Positions 34,077 to 43,877 of a stretch of DNA of 64,000 bases are shown here, in pieces. The notes under the pieces were generated by a model. It made no database searches. It was not told where the DNA came from and was given only the letters and a program-made list of their open reading frames with translations. Position numbers and translations under genes: made by a program. Every line of letters begins with the position of its first letter. Within the stretch, counting starts at the first letter, position 1. Source of the stretch: Turnera subulata (taxonomy: Eukaryota; Streptophyta; Magnoliopsida; Malpighiales; Passifloraceae); assembly GCA_028386065.3 (NCBI GenBank), contig JAKUCV010002060.1, positions 3,678 through 67,677 on the forward strand, given 5' to 3'.

Positions 34077-36730
34077 GAGGCTACATGTCTGGGAGATTTA
34101 ACGAGACTGACATAGTCTTGGTGCCAAAAGTGCAGCAAGCGACCACTGTGAATGACTACAGGCCAATCAGTTTATGCAATTTTGTTTACAAAGTCATTTC
34201 CAAAATCCTCGCAAACAGACTGCAGCCTATCATGAATGAGCTGATCTCCCCTGAACAATCCGCTTTCATTCCTGGGCGTCTCATCCAAGACAACATCATT
34301 ATTGGACATGAGGCTCTACACGGCTTAAGAACAGCCCGGAGTAAATCGAGGTGGCACATGGGTATCAAACTTGATATGATGAAGGCTTTTGATAGGGTTG
34401 ATTGGTCTTTCATTGAAATGATGCTCTTGAAAATGGGATTTGCTGAAATATGGGTGCAGTGGGTCATGCAGTGCATATCAACCGTGAGATTTAGCGTCCT
34501 CATCAATGGAGTCCGCACACCAAGTTTTAAGCCACAAAAAGGATTATGGCAAGGGGACCCTCTCTCCCCTTACCTCTTCTTACTAGTTGGCGACGTCCTC
34601 TCTTCTATGTTTACTGATGCAAAATCCTCTGGCATTATCAATGGCTATCAAATAAACGAATCATGCCCCTCGCTGTCACACATCATGTTTGCTGATGACA
34701 CAATGCTCTTCGGTGAAGCGACTGTGACGGAGGCTCTTGCAATTAAGCGACTGTTGGAGGACTACTGCAAGGCATCTGGCCAGGCTGTGAATCTGAGTAA
34801 ATCATCAATCATTTTTGGAAAAAATGTCTCTTCCATTACTCGAAGCCAAGTTACTGATGCCATTGGAATCTCTGAATCTAGTCATAGTGATAAGTACCTG
34901 GGGCTGCCAAGCATGTGGGGAAGGTCCAAGAGTGATGCCCTAAAGTTTCTAATGAGGCGTATCGAGGGAAAGATGAATGCATGGAAGAAAAAATACCTTA
35001 GCCAAGCGGGACGCGAGATACTCATCAAAGCGGTCCTCACCTCAATACCGGTATATGCAATGTCATGCTTCCAGCTCCCTAAAGGTTTTATTGATGGGAT
35101 ACACAAGAGGATCAGACACTTTTGGTGGTCTCGCAGTAATGAGGGTGGCTCGGTGCATTGGGTTAATTGGGAGCGGCTCACCCTTCCAAAGCACATGGGT
35201 GGTCTTGGCTTCCGTGATCTTCATCTCTTCAACAAAGCCCTACTTGCTCGCCAATGTTGGCGATTAATAAAGCAACCTGATCAGTTATGGGCAAGGGTCC
35301 TTAAGGGCATTTACTTTCCCCGATCAGATTTTCATGTTGCGCCCTTAGGGGGTAAGCCTTCTTGGGTTTGGAGGAGCCTGCTTGAGGGACGAGCTGTACT
35401 ACAGGCCGGACTACGGTGGAATATCATCAGTGGGAATGATGTGAACATATGGGATGATCCGTGGGTACCCTCTTTGGCTGGCTTCAAAGTGAACTCGCCT
35501 AGGCCCCCAGACTGTCAACTATTTCAAGCCAGCAAAATGAAGAGGGACAACTATGAATGGGATCCTGGCATTCTCTCGCTCTTATTCTCTCCTGAGGAGC
35601 AAAAGGCTATTATGTCCATCCCAATTGGTAATCCGCTGGAACATGATGAACTAGTATGGCACTACACCACATCTGGCGTGTATACTGCTAAATCCGGTTA
35701 CTCCCGCCTGTGCCAACTAAGAATCGATGGGGAAAGGGGACCTCCCTCTGCAACTAATATTACTGCTTTCCCGTGGCACACGGTTTGGAGTCTGGAGGTT
35801 GGTCTGCGAATAAAGAACTTCATGTGGAGGGCCTTGAATGTAGCACTCCCAACCATGGCTAACCTTCATAGTAGAACCATTTCGGCCAGAGCCACCTTCC
35901 ATGTTTGTGGAACTCATGATGAAACTGTATCGCACGCACTGCTATTCTGTGATCAAGCTAGAACCACGTGGCTGTCCAGTGCAACTGGCTATCGCCTAGT
36001 ACAGAATGAGTCCCAGTCCTTCCGTGAGTGGTGGCTCTCCTTGCTGGATGGTGCGGCTCAGCTCCCTAAAGGCTACCTTGAGCAGATTGCCTATCTATTA
36101 TGGGAAATTTGGAAAGCACGTAACACTGCAGTTTGGGGCTCCCCCATATGCCCTCATGATACTGCAAGGAAAGCGCATCGATTGTCACTTGAACAGCTTT
36201 CGCTGCGACAATCTACCTCTATGGTAACGCGCCCTACCAGAAATACTAGATGGGTTCCACCACCAAAGGACTGGTGCAAGGTGAACACGGATGCATCCTT
36301 TGTAAGTGCCTTCAAGCCTACTGGTATAGGAGTGATTATGCGAAATGACAAAGGCGACATTGTGGAGACGGTACAGTTGGCCTGCAAGACCACCTCTGCC
36401 ATGATGGCTGAAGCTTGGGGTATGATCTACGGTATTCAATCTGCACAGAGGCACGGGTGTAAAAAGGTGATCATGGAAATAGATTCAGCGGTTTTGGCGG
36501 ATGTTATCTCCAACCCAGAGAAATGTCGCTGGGAAATAAGAGCCCTGTTGTCCAGAATTCTAGCTTTACTAGACTTCTTTGATAGCGTAGAGATCTCTGC
36601 AGCTCATAGACAAGCCAATAGAGTAGCTGACTTGTTGGCAAAGAATGCTAGAAACAATTTAAGCCCTGGCGTTGTCCTATGCCAGACCCCCAGCTCTCTT
36701 CGTCCCATTGTAATTGATGAGCTTGCTTAA
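34073..36730 (+). CDS. LINE ORF2 fragment: reverse transcriptase, zinc-binding region, RNase H
   Basis: Open frame of 885 residues. RT motifs: YRPISLCN at about 29, the first catalytic aspartate at 101 (IKLDMMKAFD), GDPLSP, and FADD at 206-209. A zinc-binding RT-associated region follows (WHTVWSLEVGLRIKNFMWR; CGTHDETVSHALLFC). The C-terminal RNase H has D740 in VNTDAS, then GIGVIMRNDKG and EAWGM. The N-terminal endonuclease of a complete plant LINE ORF2 (about 1300-1400 residues) is missing through 5' truncation. The first ATG (34073) lies in the target duplication, so the frame opens in host sequence; the next is 34085. The frame has no internal stop, so insertion is fairly recent. Confidence 0.9.
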   Translation: MGGYMSGRFNETDIVLVPKVQQATTVNDYRPISLCNFVYKVISKILANRLQPIMNELISPEQSAFIPGRLIQDNIIIGHEALHGLRTARSKSRWHMGIKLDMMKAFDRVDWSFIEMMLLKMGFAEIWVQWVMQCISTVRFSVLINGVRTPSFKPQKGLWQGDPLSPYLFLLVGDVLSSMFTDAKSSGIINGYQINESCPSLSHIMFADDTMLFGEATVTEALAIKRLLEDYCKASGQAVNLSKSSIIFGKNVSSITRSQVTDAIGISESSHSDKYLGLPSMWGRSKSDALKFLMRRIEGKMNAWKKKYLSQAGREILIKAVLTSIPVYAMSCFQLPKGFIDGIHKRIRHFWWSRSNEGGSVHWVNWERLTLPKHMGGLGFRDLHLFNKALLARQCWRLIKQPDQLWARVLKGIYFPRSDFHVAPLGGKPSWVWRSLLEGRAVLQAGLRWNIISGNDVNIWDDPWVPSLAGFKVNSPRPPDCQLFQASKMKRDNYEWDPGILSLLFSPEEQKAIMSIPIGNPLEHDELVWHYTTSGVYTAKSGYSRLCQLRIDGERGPPSATNITAFPWHTVWSLEVGLRIKNFMWRALNVALPTMANLHSRTISARATFHVCGTHDETVSHALLFCDQARTTWLSSATGYRLVQNESQSFREWWLSLLDGAAQLPKGYLEQIAYLLWEIWKARNTAVWGSPICPHDTARKAHRLSLEQLSLRQSTSMVTRPTRNTRWVPPPKDWCKVNTDASFVSAFKPTGIGVIMRNDKGDIVETVQLACKTTSAMMAEAWGMIYGIQSAQRHGCKKVIMEIDSAVLADVISNPEKCRWEIRALLSRILALLDFFDSVEISAAHRQANRVADLLAKNARNNLSPGVVLCQTPSSLRPIVIDELA

Positions 36731-36761
36731 TAAAAGATATCTTCTGAGTTTCAAAAAAAAA
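34077..36761 (+). mobile_element. 5'-truncated LINE (non-LTR retrotransposon)
   Basis: Body between the 15-bp duplications, ending in an A tract at about 36753-36761. It is inserted in the 3' flank of DUF4283 copy IV. The duplicated block around 40490 carries the uninterrupted site (TTTAGTGATGGAAAAGCAAAG), which confirms the insertion. Confidence 0.92.
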
Positions 36762-36776
36762 AAATCTTAGACATGG

Positions 36777-37481
36777 AAAAGCAAAGTGAACCACGCGTAC
36801 ATGAATGAACCGCACAAATTAATTAAGAGAGTGGTGTGTGATTATGGGGTATCATATTCGCTCAAATCTTACTCTAGAAGACGGAATTGTTCTGTAAGTT
36901 CAACACAAACTCACAGTTCATTGAAATTGATAAGGGACTTTGCATAAAAAGTAGCTGTCTTTTCTTCCCATTCTTCACAATTTTTGCCCGACCAAAAAAA
37001 ACAATTTCGATTCTTTTCCCTATTATAATCACCGAAAGTGCTTTGTCGGGATGGTCTAATTGGTAAGCCACTTGGTTTTTGATTAAGTGAGATATTGGTC
37101 TAATTGGTAAGCCACTTGGTTTTTAATTAAGTGAGATATTGAGTTTGAGTTCTTGTGTAGGTAGAAAATTTTCACTGAAAGACCCATCATCATACCTGTG
37201 CGACCCGGATCGAATCTGGATTTGCCGTGAAAAGCCCCGAATACCCCGAGAATGCACTTTTTGGACATAGGCGACTATTAATAAAGCAACGAGAATAGCA
37301 TAATTTGCAGCTAACTCTTTACCGGTGGCCCAACCCAAGTAGACATTATAGAGGACTAATTGGCTGGCTGCTTTAGTTACAAGTATAGGTCTTACTGTCT
37401 TCATCACCAAGCGCAGCTATACTGATAAACTGTTTTTTAATTGCCCACCTCCTCCAGACCCTTCTCTGATTCCAAGCCAAC
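36777..37481. other. Upstream region of the P2 pseudogene, duplicated at 40494-41158
   Basis: Matches the upstream region of the intact small secreted protein gene at 41159, including GAACCACGC, GAAGACGGAATTGTTCTGT and GCATAATTTGCAGCTAAC. A SINE-like insert (about 37045-37260) interrupts it. No coding sequence. Confidence 0.6.
37045..37260 (+). mobile_element. SINE-like insertion with duplicated box A region
   Basis: GGTCTAATTGGTAAGCCACTTGG, a box A-like element, occurs twice about 50 bases apart. The second copy is followed by GAGTTTGAGTTC, box B-like. The paralogous region near 40770 lacks this sequence. No tRNA cloverleaf can be formed, so it is not a tRNA gene. Confidence 0.4.
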
Positions 37482-38162
37482 AGGAAGAGAAAAATACCCA
37501 CATGTCTACTGGCCTTCATCTTTTGCTTCAACAGTCTTTCACTCTGTGCATGTGAAAGGCGCAATTCGTCTTTGAGTCAAGACCAAGGTTTTGAAAACCG
37601 GACCGGCCATTGAACCGGCGAAGGGGATGTTCAAGGAAAACCGGGGTTCAACCTTTTTATTAAAATATATTAATTTTTTAAGAAAACAGTCAAAATATAT
37701 TCATTATAATAATTTTATGGTCAAAATTGAAGTCATTCTCAATATATACTAAAACTTATGTAAACATAACACTAGTTTGTAATAGTTTAGTTGGTTAATG
37801 ACTTTAAATATTATTAAGAGGTCAAGGGTTCAAGTCTTACTCTCACCATTTTTAAAACTTTTAAATGAAAAAAAGAGGTTCAACCGGTAAAAAATCGTAA
37901 AAACCGGCCGGTTCAAAACGGTTGTGTAACAGGGGGATTTTTTCCAGTGAACTGGACCGGAGCTTTGCTGAAAAAGCGGTTGAACCGGGTTAACCGGACA
38001 AACCGGTCCGGTTTTGATAACCTTGGTCAAGACGCAATTCGTCCTCGTAGCACCAATTCCAAGAAGAGTGTAGCACAGTCTTTACTCTTGAAACCTTCTT
38101 CCCTATCGACAATAATAAGATATGCCGGTGTTGGGCTACTTGTTCTGGTTGCCTTCCTTTAG
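37482..38162 (+). pseudogene. Pseudogene of the small secreted protein family (P2)
   Basis: Paralogue of the gene at 41159-41734. The start codon position reads AGG instead of ATG (37482-37484). The signal-peptide part runs into a stop near 37551 (GCATGTGA). The intron and first half of exon 2 are missing, and a MITE splits the rest (37584-38025). The final part, DAIRPRSTNSKKS to GLLVLVAFL, remains readable up to 38162. Confidence 0.8.
37584..38025. mobile_element. hAT-type MITE
   Basis: A 442-bp element with imperfect inverted ends (CAAGGTTTTGAAAACCGGAC and the complement of CCGGTTTTGATAACCTTG), flanked by an exact 8-bp duplication GTCAAGAC (37576-37583, 38026-38033). The 8-bp duplication points to the hAT superfamily. 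It is rich in GGTTCAACCGG-type internal palindromes and has no coding capacity. Confidence 0.85.
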
Positions 38163-39119
38163 TTTAGTACTAGCAGATTTGAGAAAAAAAACAAGTACAT
38201 GTATGCTCTCTTTTTTAAACCCAGAGAAAAACAAGTACTATGTTGAAACAAAGGGTTCATTTTTTCTTTTTCATCTCTGTACAGTTTTTTTTTTCCCCCA
38301 TCTTACTATGTAGTTTCTGGATTCAACAATGGTCTTCAATGTTTTGCTTTATTGCAGATTTTCCGATCATTTGCAAATTGCAAGTTAAATTGTTGATTTA
38401 TTTTATTTAAATATTTATTTGTCCAAATATAATGGGCCTGTGTAAGTATGTGGGAGAAAAAGAAAGATAGCCCCATACGGGCCCATTACTAGATTCCACT
38501 TCTTTACGTCCTTCATGGCGCTGGACTCTCTCATTAAGCCCATGTCTCCAAGAGACTCTCGGCCCAGACGATGGTATGAATTGCTGAGGGAATGGTCTAC
38601 GATGCGTTTTAAAACTCAAAAAGGGCCAACCGGTACGCAATCGGTACGCATTTACGATGCGTTTTAAAACTCAAAAAGTCTTTAACATCAATTGGAAGAA
38701 AGCAAAAACCATTGTGGTTGGGTTGGAGAAGAATCTATGATGACAATTTTTTTCCATCTACAAAGTAATAATGTTTCAGCTGTAATTAGATTTATTTTTT
38801 AAAATATTTGATGGTTATGTTTGCAAAGGAAATTTAGGAAGAAAAATTTAAACTGTATAGTAACAGTTTTTACGTAGAAATTAAACGAAAGAATGCTGCA
38901 TAATAAAGATATATAGCAATACGTAAAAAATAAAGGATAACTTGATATTTCAAAAAGTAATAAATGATGTTGATATAGCATGAACAATTGATAAATAAAT
39001 ACAGCCGTAAAGTAGATATGTTAAAGAGTTTCAATGCACAATAAATACTATTGGGCACCGTTAGCCGCTCCCAATATGGGGTGTGTTTTTTTCCTTACGA
39101 TATGTATAATGTATCAGTA
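38163..39119. other. Intergenic region; left part duplicated at 41735-42200
   Basis: To about 38800 the sequence parallels 41735-42200. A roughly 55-base tandem repeat around 38598-38680 contains ACGATGCGTTTTAAAACTC twice. Very AT-rich beyond 38800. No gene seen. Confidence 0.5.
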
Positions 39120-39430
39120 GAAAGTGATTCGAATCCGCAAGGATATGGCGCTCTTTCTGTCCACAGTCCACAGTCACACAATACCAAAATGAGAAGATTA
39201 ATTAGATACGCTTTATCTTTGTAATTAAGCCCATGTTCGACGCACGTTCTCAGTTCAAGTAAATGTACATTGACGGTCTCATTTATCAAGAAATTATGTA
39301 AATTAAATGCTTTAACAATATACCCGGCGCCGGTCTTCTGCCTCTCTTCTGTTGATGTTTGGATTTCCCATTCTCCATTCAACTGTATTGACGTTACAGT
39401 CCCCAAGATAGTTGCTTGAATTGGCTCACT
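39120..39430 (+). repeat. Promoter-proximal repeat of the DUF4283 array, copy 3
   Basis: Matches 25214-25460 and 28930-29160 (GATTCGAATCCG, TTGACGGTCTCATTTATCAA, TTGACGTTACAGTCCCCAAG), with a private insertion of about 60 bases near 39185-39260. Confidence 0.6.
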
Positions 39431-39561
39431 AAGCTAAAGTGGAGTAGTATAAACCAACCTGTCTATAACTTCTCTTAACCCATGTTTTATGGTAGTATAG
39501 TATATTAAGTTCTGCTCCTGTCGATACACTCAATACGTACATACCCTAGTTGGAAATTAAG

Positions 39562-40280
39562 ATGGCAAGAGATTGGGAAGAATGTTCAATCGTTTCTCTA
39601 CAAGCGAAGAGGCAGGGCTGGAATTTTCAAGGTTGGTACTGTTGGGTAAGGTAGTAACTAATGAAGAGGAACTCCATATAGAAGCTATCAAATATCTCGT
39701 GACGTCGCGGAGCCAAGTGAACTCTGTTAAGGTAAGGATAACGGACAGGGAGAATATCTTTCTTTCTCTTCATTTTTGAAGCGGAAGACGACAAGCTGAG
39801 GGTTTTGCGTGGAGCGTTTTGGTCTGCTTTTGATAGTATCATCTTCAAAGAGTGGCCCCATGACAAAGCCTTAAAGGACATAAATTTTGCAAAAGCTCCC
39901 GTCTGGATTCAGGTGCATCATGCATGGCCTGCCGCCAAATCAAATAACAGCGGAAAATGCGAAAAAGATTGGCGCATTGTTTGCTGGTTTGGTGGAATAT
40001 GATTACGGCGATGTCAGCGGTACTGATGTTCTTTGCTCGAATGGATATATGAGGCTGAAAGTTGATGTTTGGGATGATGAACCGTTATGGGAAGGATGTT
40101 ATAAAAGGAAACCGAATGGTGAGAGTTATTGGATTGAGTTCAAGCTCGAAAAGGTATTTATTAGCTTTGAGTTTGTATGCAGTAGGGTTAAAGATGTGCT
40201 ATGTTCACATCTTTGTGTTTGCAGGCGAATGAAAAATGGTAGATGCATGCCCCGAACCCGTTCAGTTACCAAGCGGTGAT
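39562..40280 (+). pseudogene. DUF4283 pseudogene, copy V
   Basis: Aligned with copy IV, the ATG at 39562 is followed by a one-base loss near 39596. Extra bases near 39761 (TCTTTCTTTCTC) and a small insertion near 39914 (CATCATG) add further frame changes. The remaining segments (LVLLGKV, FKEWPHD, MHGLPPNQ, GYMRLKVDVW) are recognisable in three frames. The 3' donor at EFKLEK and the downstream intron are conserved with copy IV, but no good tail exon follows. Non-functional. Confidence 0.8.
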
Positions 40281-41158
40281 GCAATTGTTAACCGAGATCG
40301 ATCAAGTTTTTTGCGTTTTAATTTATGAAAAAAAAAGTTTATTTCACTTTTATGTAAGGTAGGTAAATTTATTGTGACTGTGCGAATATGGTTGATGATT
40401 GTAGCAGCTTTTTTTTGGGTGAAAAGATTGTAGCAGCTTTCAGTTTTAGTGGTTTCATGGATTTGGATTTTATTTTTTAGTAAATTTAGTGATGGAAAAG
40501 CAAAGTGAACCACGCATACATGAATGAACCGCAGAAATTAATTAAGTTAAGAGAGTGGTGTGCGATTATGGGTATCGTATTCCCTCAAATCTTTCTCTAG
40601 AAGACGGAATTGTTCTGTCAGTTCAACACAAAATCGCAGTTCATTGAAATTGGAAAGGGACTTTGCATAAAAAAGTAGCTGCCTTTTCTTCCCATTCTTC
40701 GCAATTTTTTCTCGACAAAGAAAAAAACAATTCTTTTCCTTTTCCCTATTTATAATCACCGAAAGTGCTTTGTCGGCTGCACAGGGCCTCCGGGCATCTC
40801 CTTTATTGCTTCAAATACTTTATCTTTGTTTTTCCCCAAAGAAAATGAAGAAGAAAGAACATAGAAATAGAACAAAACATAATACTTAGTTAAAACAATG
40901 CCCTTCTTTTTTACAATGCCCTTTTCTTTTTCTTTTTTGGGTTAGGTAATTGTCAATAAAGCAACAAGACGAGAACAGCATAATTTGCAGCTAACCTTTT
41001 ACCGGTGGCCCAACCCAAGTAGACATTATAAAGGACTAATTAGCTGACTGCTCTAATTACAAGTATAGGTCTTCTGTCTTCATCACCAAACGCAGCTATA
41101 GTGATTAACTGTTTTATAACTACCCACCTCCTTCACCCTTCTCTGATTACAAGCCAAC
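40281..41158. other. Upstream region of small secreted protein gene P3
   Basis: Duplicate of 36777-37481 without the SINE-like and LINE insertions. No coding sequence. It presumably contains the P3 promoter; no clear TATA box was chosen. Confidence 0.5.
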
Positions 41159-41734
41159 ATGAAGAGAAAAATACTCACATGTCTATTAGCCTTCATCTTT
41201 TGCTTCAATAGTCTTTCATTCTGTGCATGTGATGAAACTCACTATGTCACACTCACACCTGATGAACACAATTCACCGCTGAAGAGCACAAGCCAACATA
41301 AGAGTACGTGATTATACCTGCAAATCTTGTTCTTTTTTTTTTCTTTCGCTTTAAGCTAGTGATCAAGACTCAAGAGGACATTGCCTCTTAATTAGTTGAC
41401 TTATGCAACATAATATTACCGTATTGTAATATTTCACGTTTTAATATATTGATGCCCTATGTGTAAACTTGCAGATATCTACGAAGGATTGATGAAGCAA
41501 TCGAAAAGAAAATTAGGCTATGGCAGAATACAGGAGGGTATACATGAAGCGAATTATAAAGTGAAGAATTTCCAGAGAGCGGCAAAAGGTGTTTACGGTG
41601 GTCAAGATGCAATTCGTCCTCGTAGCCCCAATTCCAAGAAGAGTGGAGCACCCTCTTTACTCTTGAAATCTTCTTCCCTATCGACAATAATAAGACATGC
41701 TGGTGTTGGGCTACTTCTGGTTGCCTTCCTTTAG
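41159..41734 (+). CDS. Small secreted protein with YGG-D-PR core (P3)
   Basis: Two exons, 41159-41303 and 41475-41734, with GT-AG ends, give 134 residues. Residues 1-24 form a signal peptide (KRKILTCLLAFIFCF, cleavage likely near FCA-CDE). A charged middle (KQSKRKLGYGRIQEG, KNFQRAAKG) follows, then the core VYGGQDAIRPRSPNSKKSG and a Ser-rich stretch. The C-terminus is hydrophobic (AGVGLLLVAFL). The layout suits either a peptide precursor or a GPI-anchored small protein. The pseudogene at 37482 is its duplicate and the gene at 43408 a more distant paralogue with the same intron position. No named family recognised. Confidence 0.65.
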
Positions 41735-43407
41735 TTTAGTACTAGCAGATTTGAGAAAAAAACAACTATATGTATGTTCTCTTTTTTAAACCCAGAGAAA
41801 AACAAGTACTATGTTTCATGTTTTTATTTTTTTTTTTTTTCTCTTCATCTTTGGATGTAGTTCTTGACTCAACAAGGGTCTTCAATGTCGAGCGTTATTG
41901 CAGATTTTCCGATCATTTGCAAGTTAAATTGTTGCTTTATTTTATTTAAAAATTTATTTGTCCAAATAGGATGGGCCTGTGCAAGTATGGGGAGGGAGAA
42001 AAAGAAAGATTGCCCCTTATGGGCCCATTAGGTGATTGCACTTCTTCATCTCCCTCCACGGCCTCCAAGAGAATCTCGGCCCAATTCGAAGAAAGCAAAA
42101 ACCGTTGCGGTTGGGTTTGGTGGAGAAGAATCTATGATGACAATTTTTTTCTATCTACAAAGTAATAATGTTTCAGCTGTAATTAGATTTATTTTTTAAG
42201 ATACGAAATGTCAATTTTCATGTGAAAATAAGCAGAACCTATGCAAATTGGAGATATATTGTTTTTTTTTCAAATTACCTTTGAGATATGAGGAATCCGA
42301 ACATATCATTGCGCAATGACTAATTATTGTTAGGCCATATTTGATTTTGATAAACATGTTTTTGAAGAATTAAGTGATTAAATTCATAGGGGCCACCTGT
42401 ACTGATTCTACCCAGGAAAAGATTTATGAAAGATATGATCCAAAAGTCATTTGGATGATTATTAAAATTTTTCCATTTATAGCTTTTCGTACAATAAAGA
42501 AGGGGTAGTTGGTAGGTACTAATCGAAGAAAGATTGCAATTATGCAAAACCAATTATTCCATTCAAAATTTCCAGGGCCAAAGATTTGAAGTGATTAGAT
42601 TAGATTTGTCTATTAAAAATTTTAAACGCTGAGAAATTGTCAGACTTGTGCGTTTATGCCTTACAGTACAATTTGGGTGCCAAAACCAGACTGCTCAGTA
42701 ACCGAGCTACAACTGCGTCTGATGCATTTTCTTCTCTTCTTTTTCTGGGTTAATTAAACTGATGCAATTTCTTAAAGAAACACATGCCAGTAAAACTTTT
42801 ACAGAATATATTATAAAGCTTCGAGAAAAAGTAGTGTTGCATAACCCACTTAATTCAAACTGAAAGAGGAAACATGAGATGAGGTGAAGATATATATGTA
42901 TTTTTGCATAAGGCATTATAGTATCTGTTATTCACACTTCACAGAGAACTAAAGTACAAGGGAATTAAACCAAAGACTTCGATCCTGTAGTCAGGTTCCA
43001 GATAAGGTACCAAATAAAAAGATGCTCCAAAACACCAACCCAAAACATATCTATCTTGGAATCTAGACCTAATTACAAAAGAAAAGAGATTTGACTTAAA
43101 TCAGCTGATAAAAAAACATGAAAAGACTTCACTTCCTTAGACAATTAATGACTTTTAACTGTATAAAATGGATTCCTGTGACCATTCCAATTTTAAAGGG
43201 CATCGAATCATACAGCAATACACCTAATCAATCAATCTTTTACCATTCCGTTCCACCGAAAAAGCTTTACAGGACTTAATCGTGACAACACTATAAGAGC
43301 ATATACTAAACTTCAAGAGTTTGACAAGCAGTGTACTACTAATGATATATAATAGCTAGCTACCTGCATGCTTTTCCTACCCTTAAAAAACTTAGAAACT
43401 GACTATA
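41735..43407. other. Intergenic region between P3 and P4
   Basis: To about 42200 it parallels 38163-38800. The rest is AT-rich with no recognisable gene. The P4 promoter must lie at its right end. Confidence 0.5.
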
Positions 43408-43877
43408 ATGAGAACATTAAGTGGATGGTTCCTCTTCATAGTATGCTCAATAATAGCTCTTTCACATCACGTTTGTGAAAGTTCTTCCATCCCTCAAGAC
43501 AAGCCCTTGGTGGTGGTGATGGCAGGGCAAAACTATACTAGTAAGTAACAAACAATTTTTAAGTTAATATATACATGCGTATATATAGATAACTTACAAG
43601 CCAGTTTGTACACATTTATAGTGGTATGTGATGTATAGAATAGTCATGTGTCTAATTGCATGCAGAAGAAATAGACAAGGGAGTGAGTGTAGAGAGTCTC
43701 CAAAGAACTGGGAAGGGAGCTTATGGTGGTGGAGACCTCCTTCATCCCCGTGCCAAACACACCAATGGGGCGGCCGGATCTCTGCTTGTGAAGCCATCTT
43801 CCTCCCTCTCAACATTATTTGCGCATGTTACTCTTCAGTTCTGCATAATCTACGTTCTATTTTCAGTGCTGATATAG
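43408..43877 (+). CDS. Small secreted protein with YGG-D-PR core (P4)
   Basis: Exons 43408-43540 and 43666-43877, splice ACTA|GTAAGT and GCAG|AAGAAA, give 114 residues. Residues 1-25 are a signal peptide (WFLFIVCSIIALS, cleavage near CES). The core is GAYGGGDLLHPRAKHTNG, followed by LLVKPSSSLST and a strongly hydrophobic end (CIIYVLFSVLI). Intron position and phase (1) are as in P3. Conserved positions with P3 are K-G-x-Y-GG-x-D, then PR and the S-LL-K-SSLST segment. The middle sequence diverges, as expected if only a short core is constrained. Function unknown; secreted or surface-anchored by inference. Confidence 0.65.

Noticed and set aside
37045..37140. Possible tRNA gene
   Set aside because: Box A- and box B-like motifs are present but no acceptor stem or cloverleaf can be drawn; a SINE head fits better.
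37123..37410. 95-residue minus-strand frame
   Set aside because: It spans the SINE-like insert and the upstream flank of P2, so it is a chance frame across a repeat junction.
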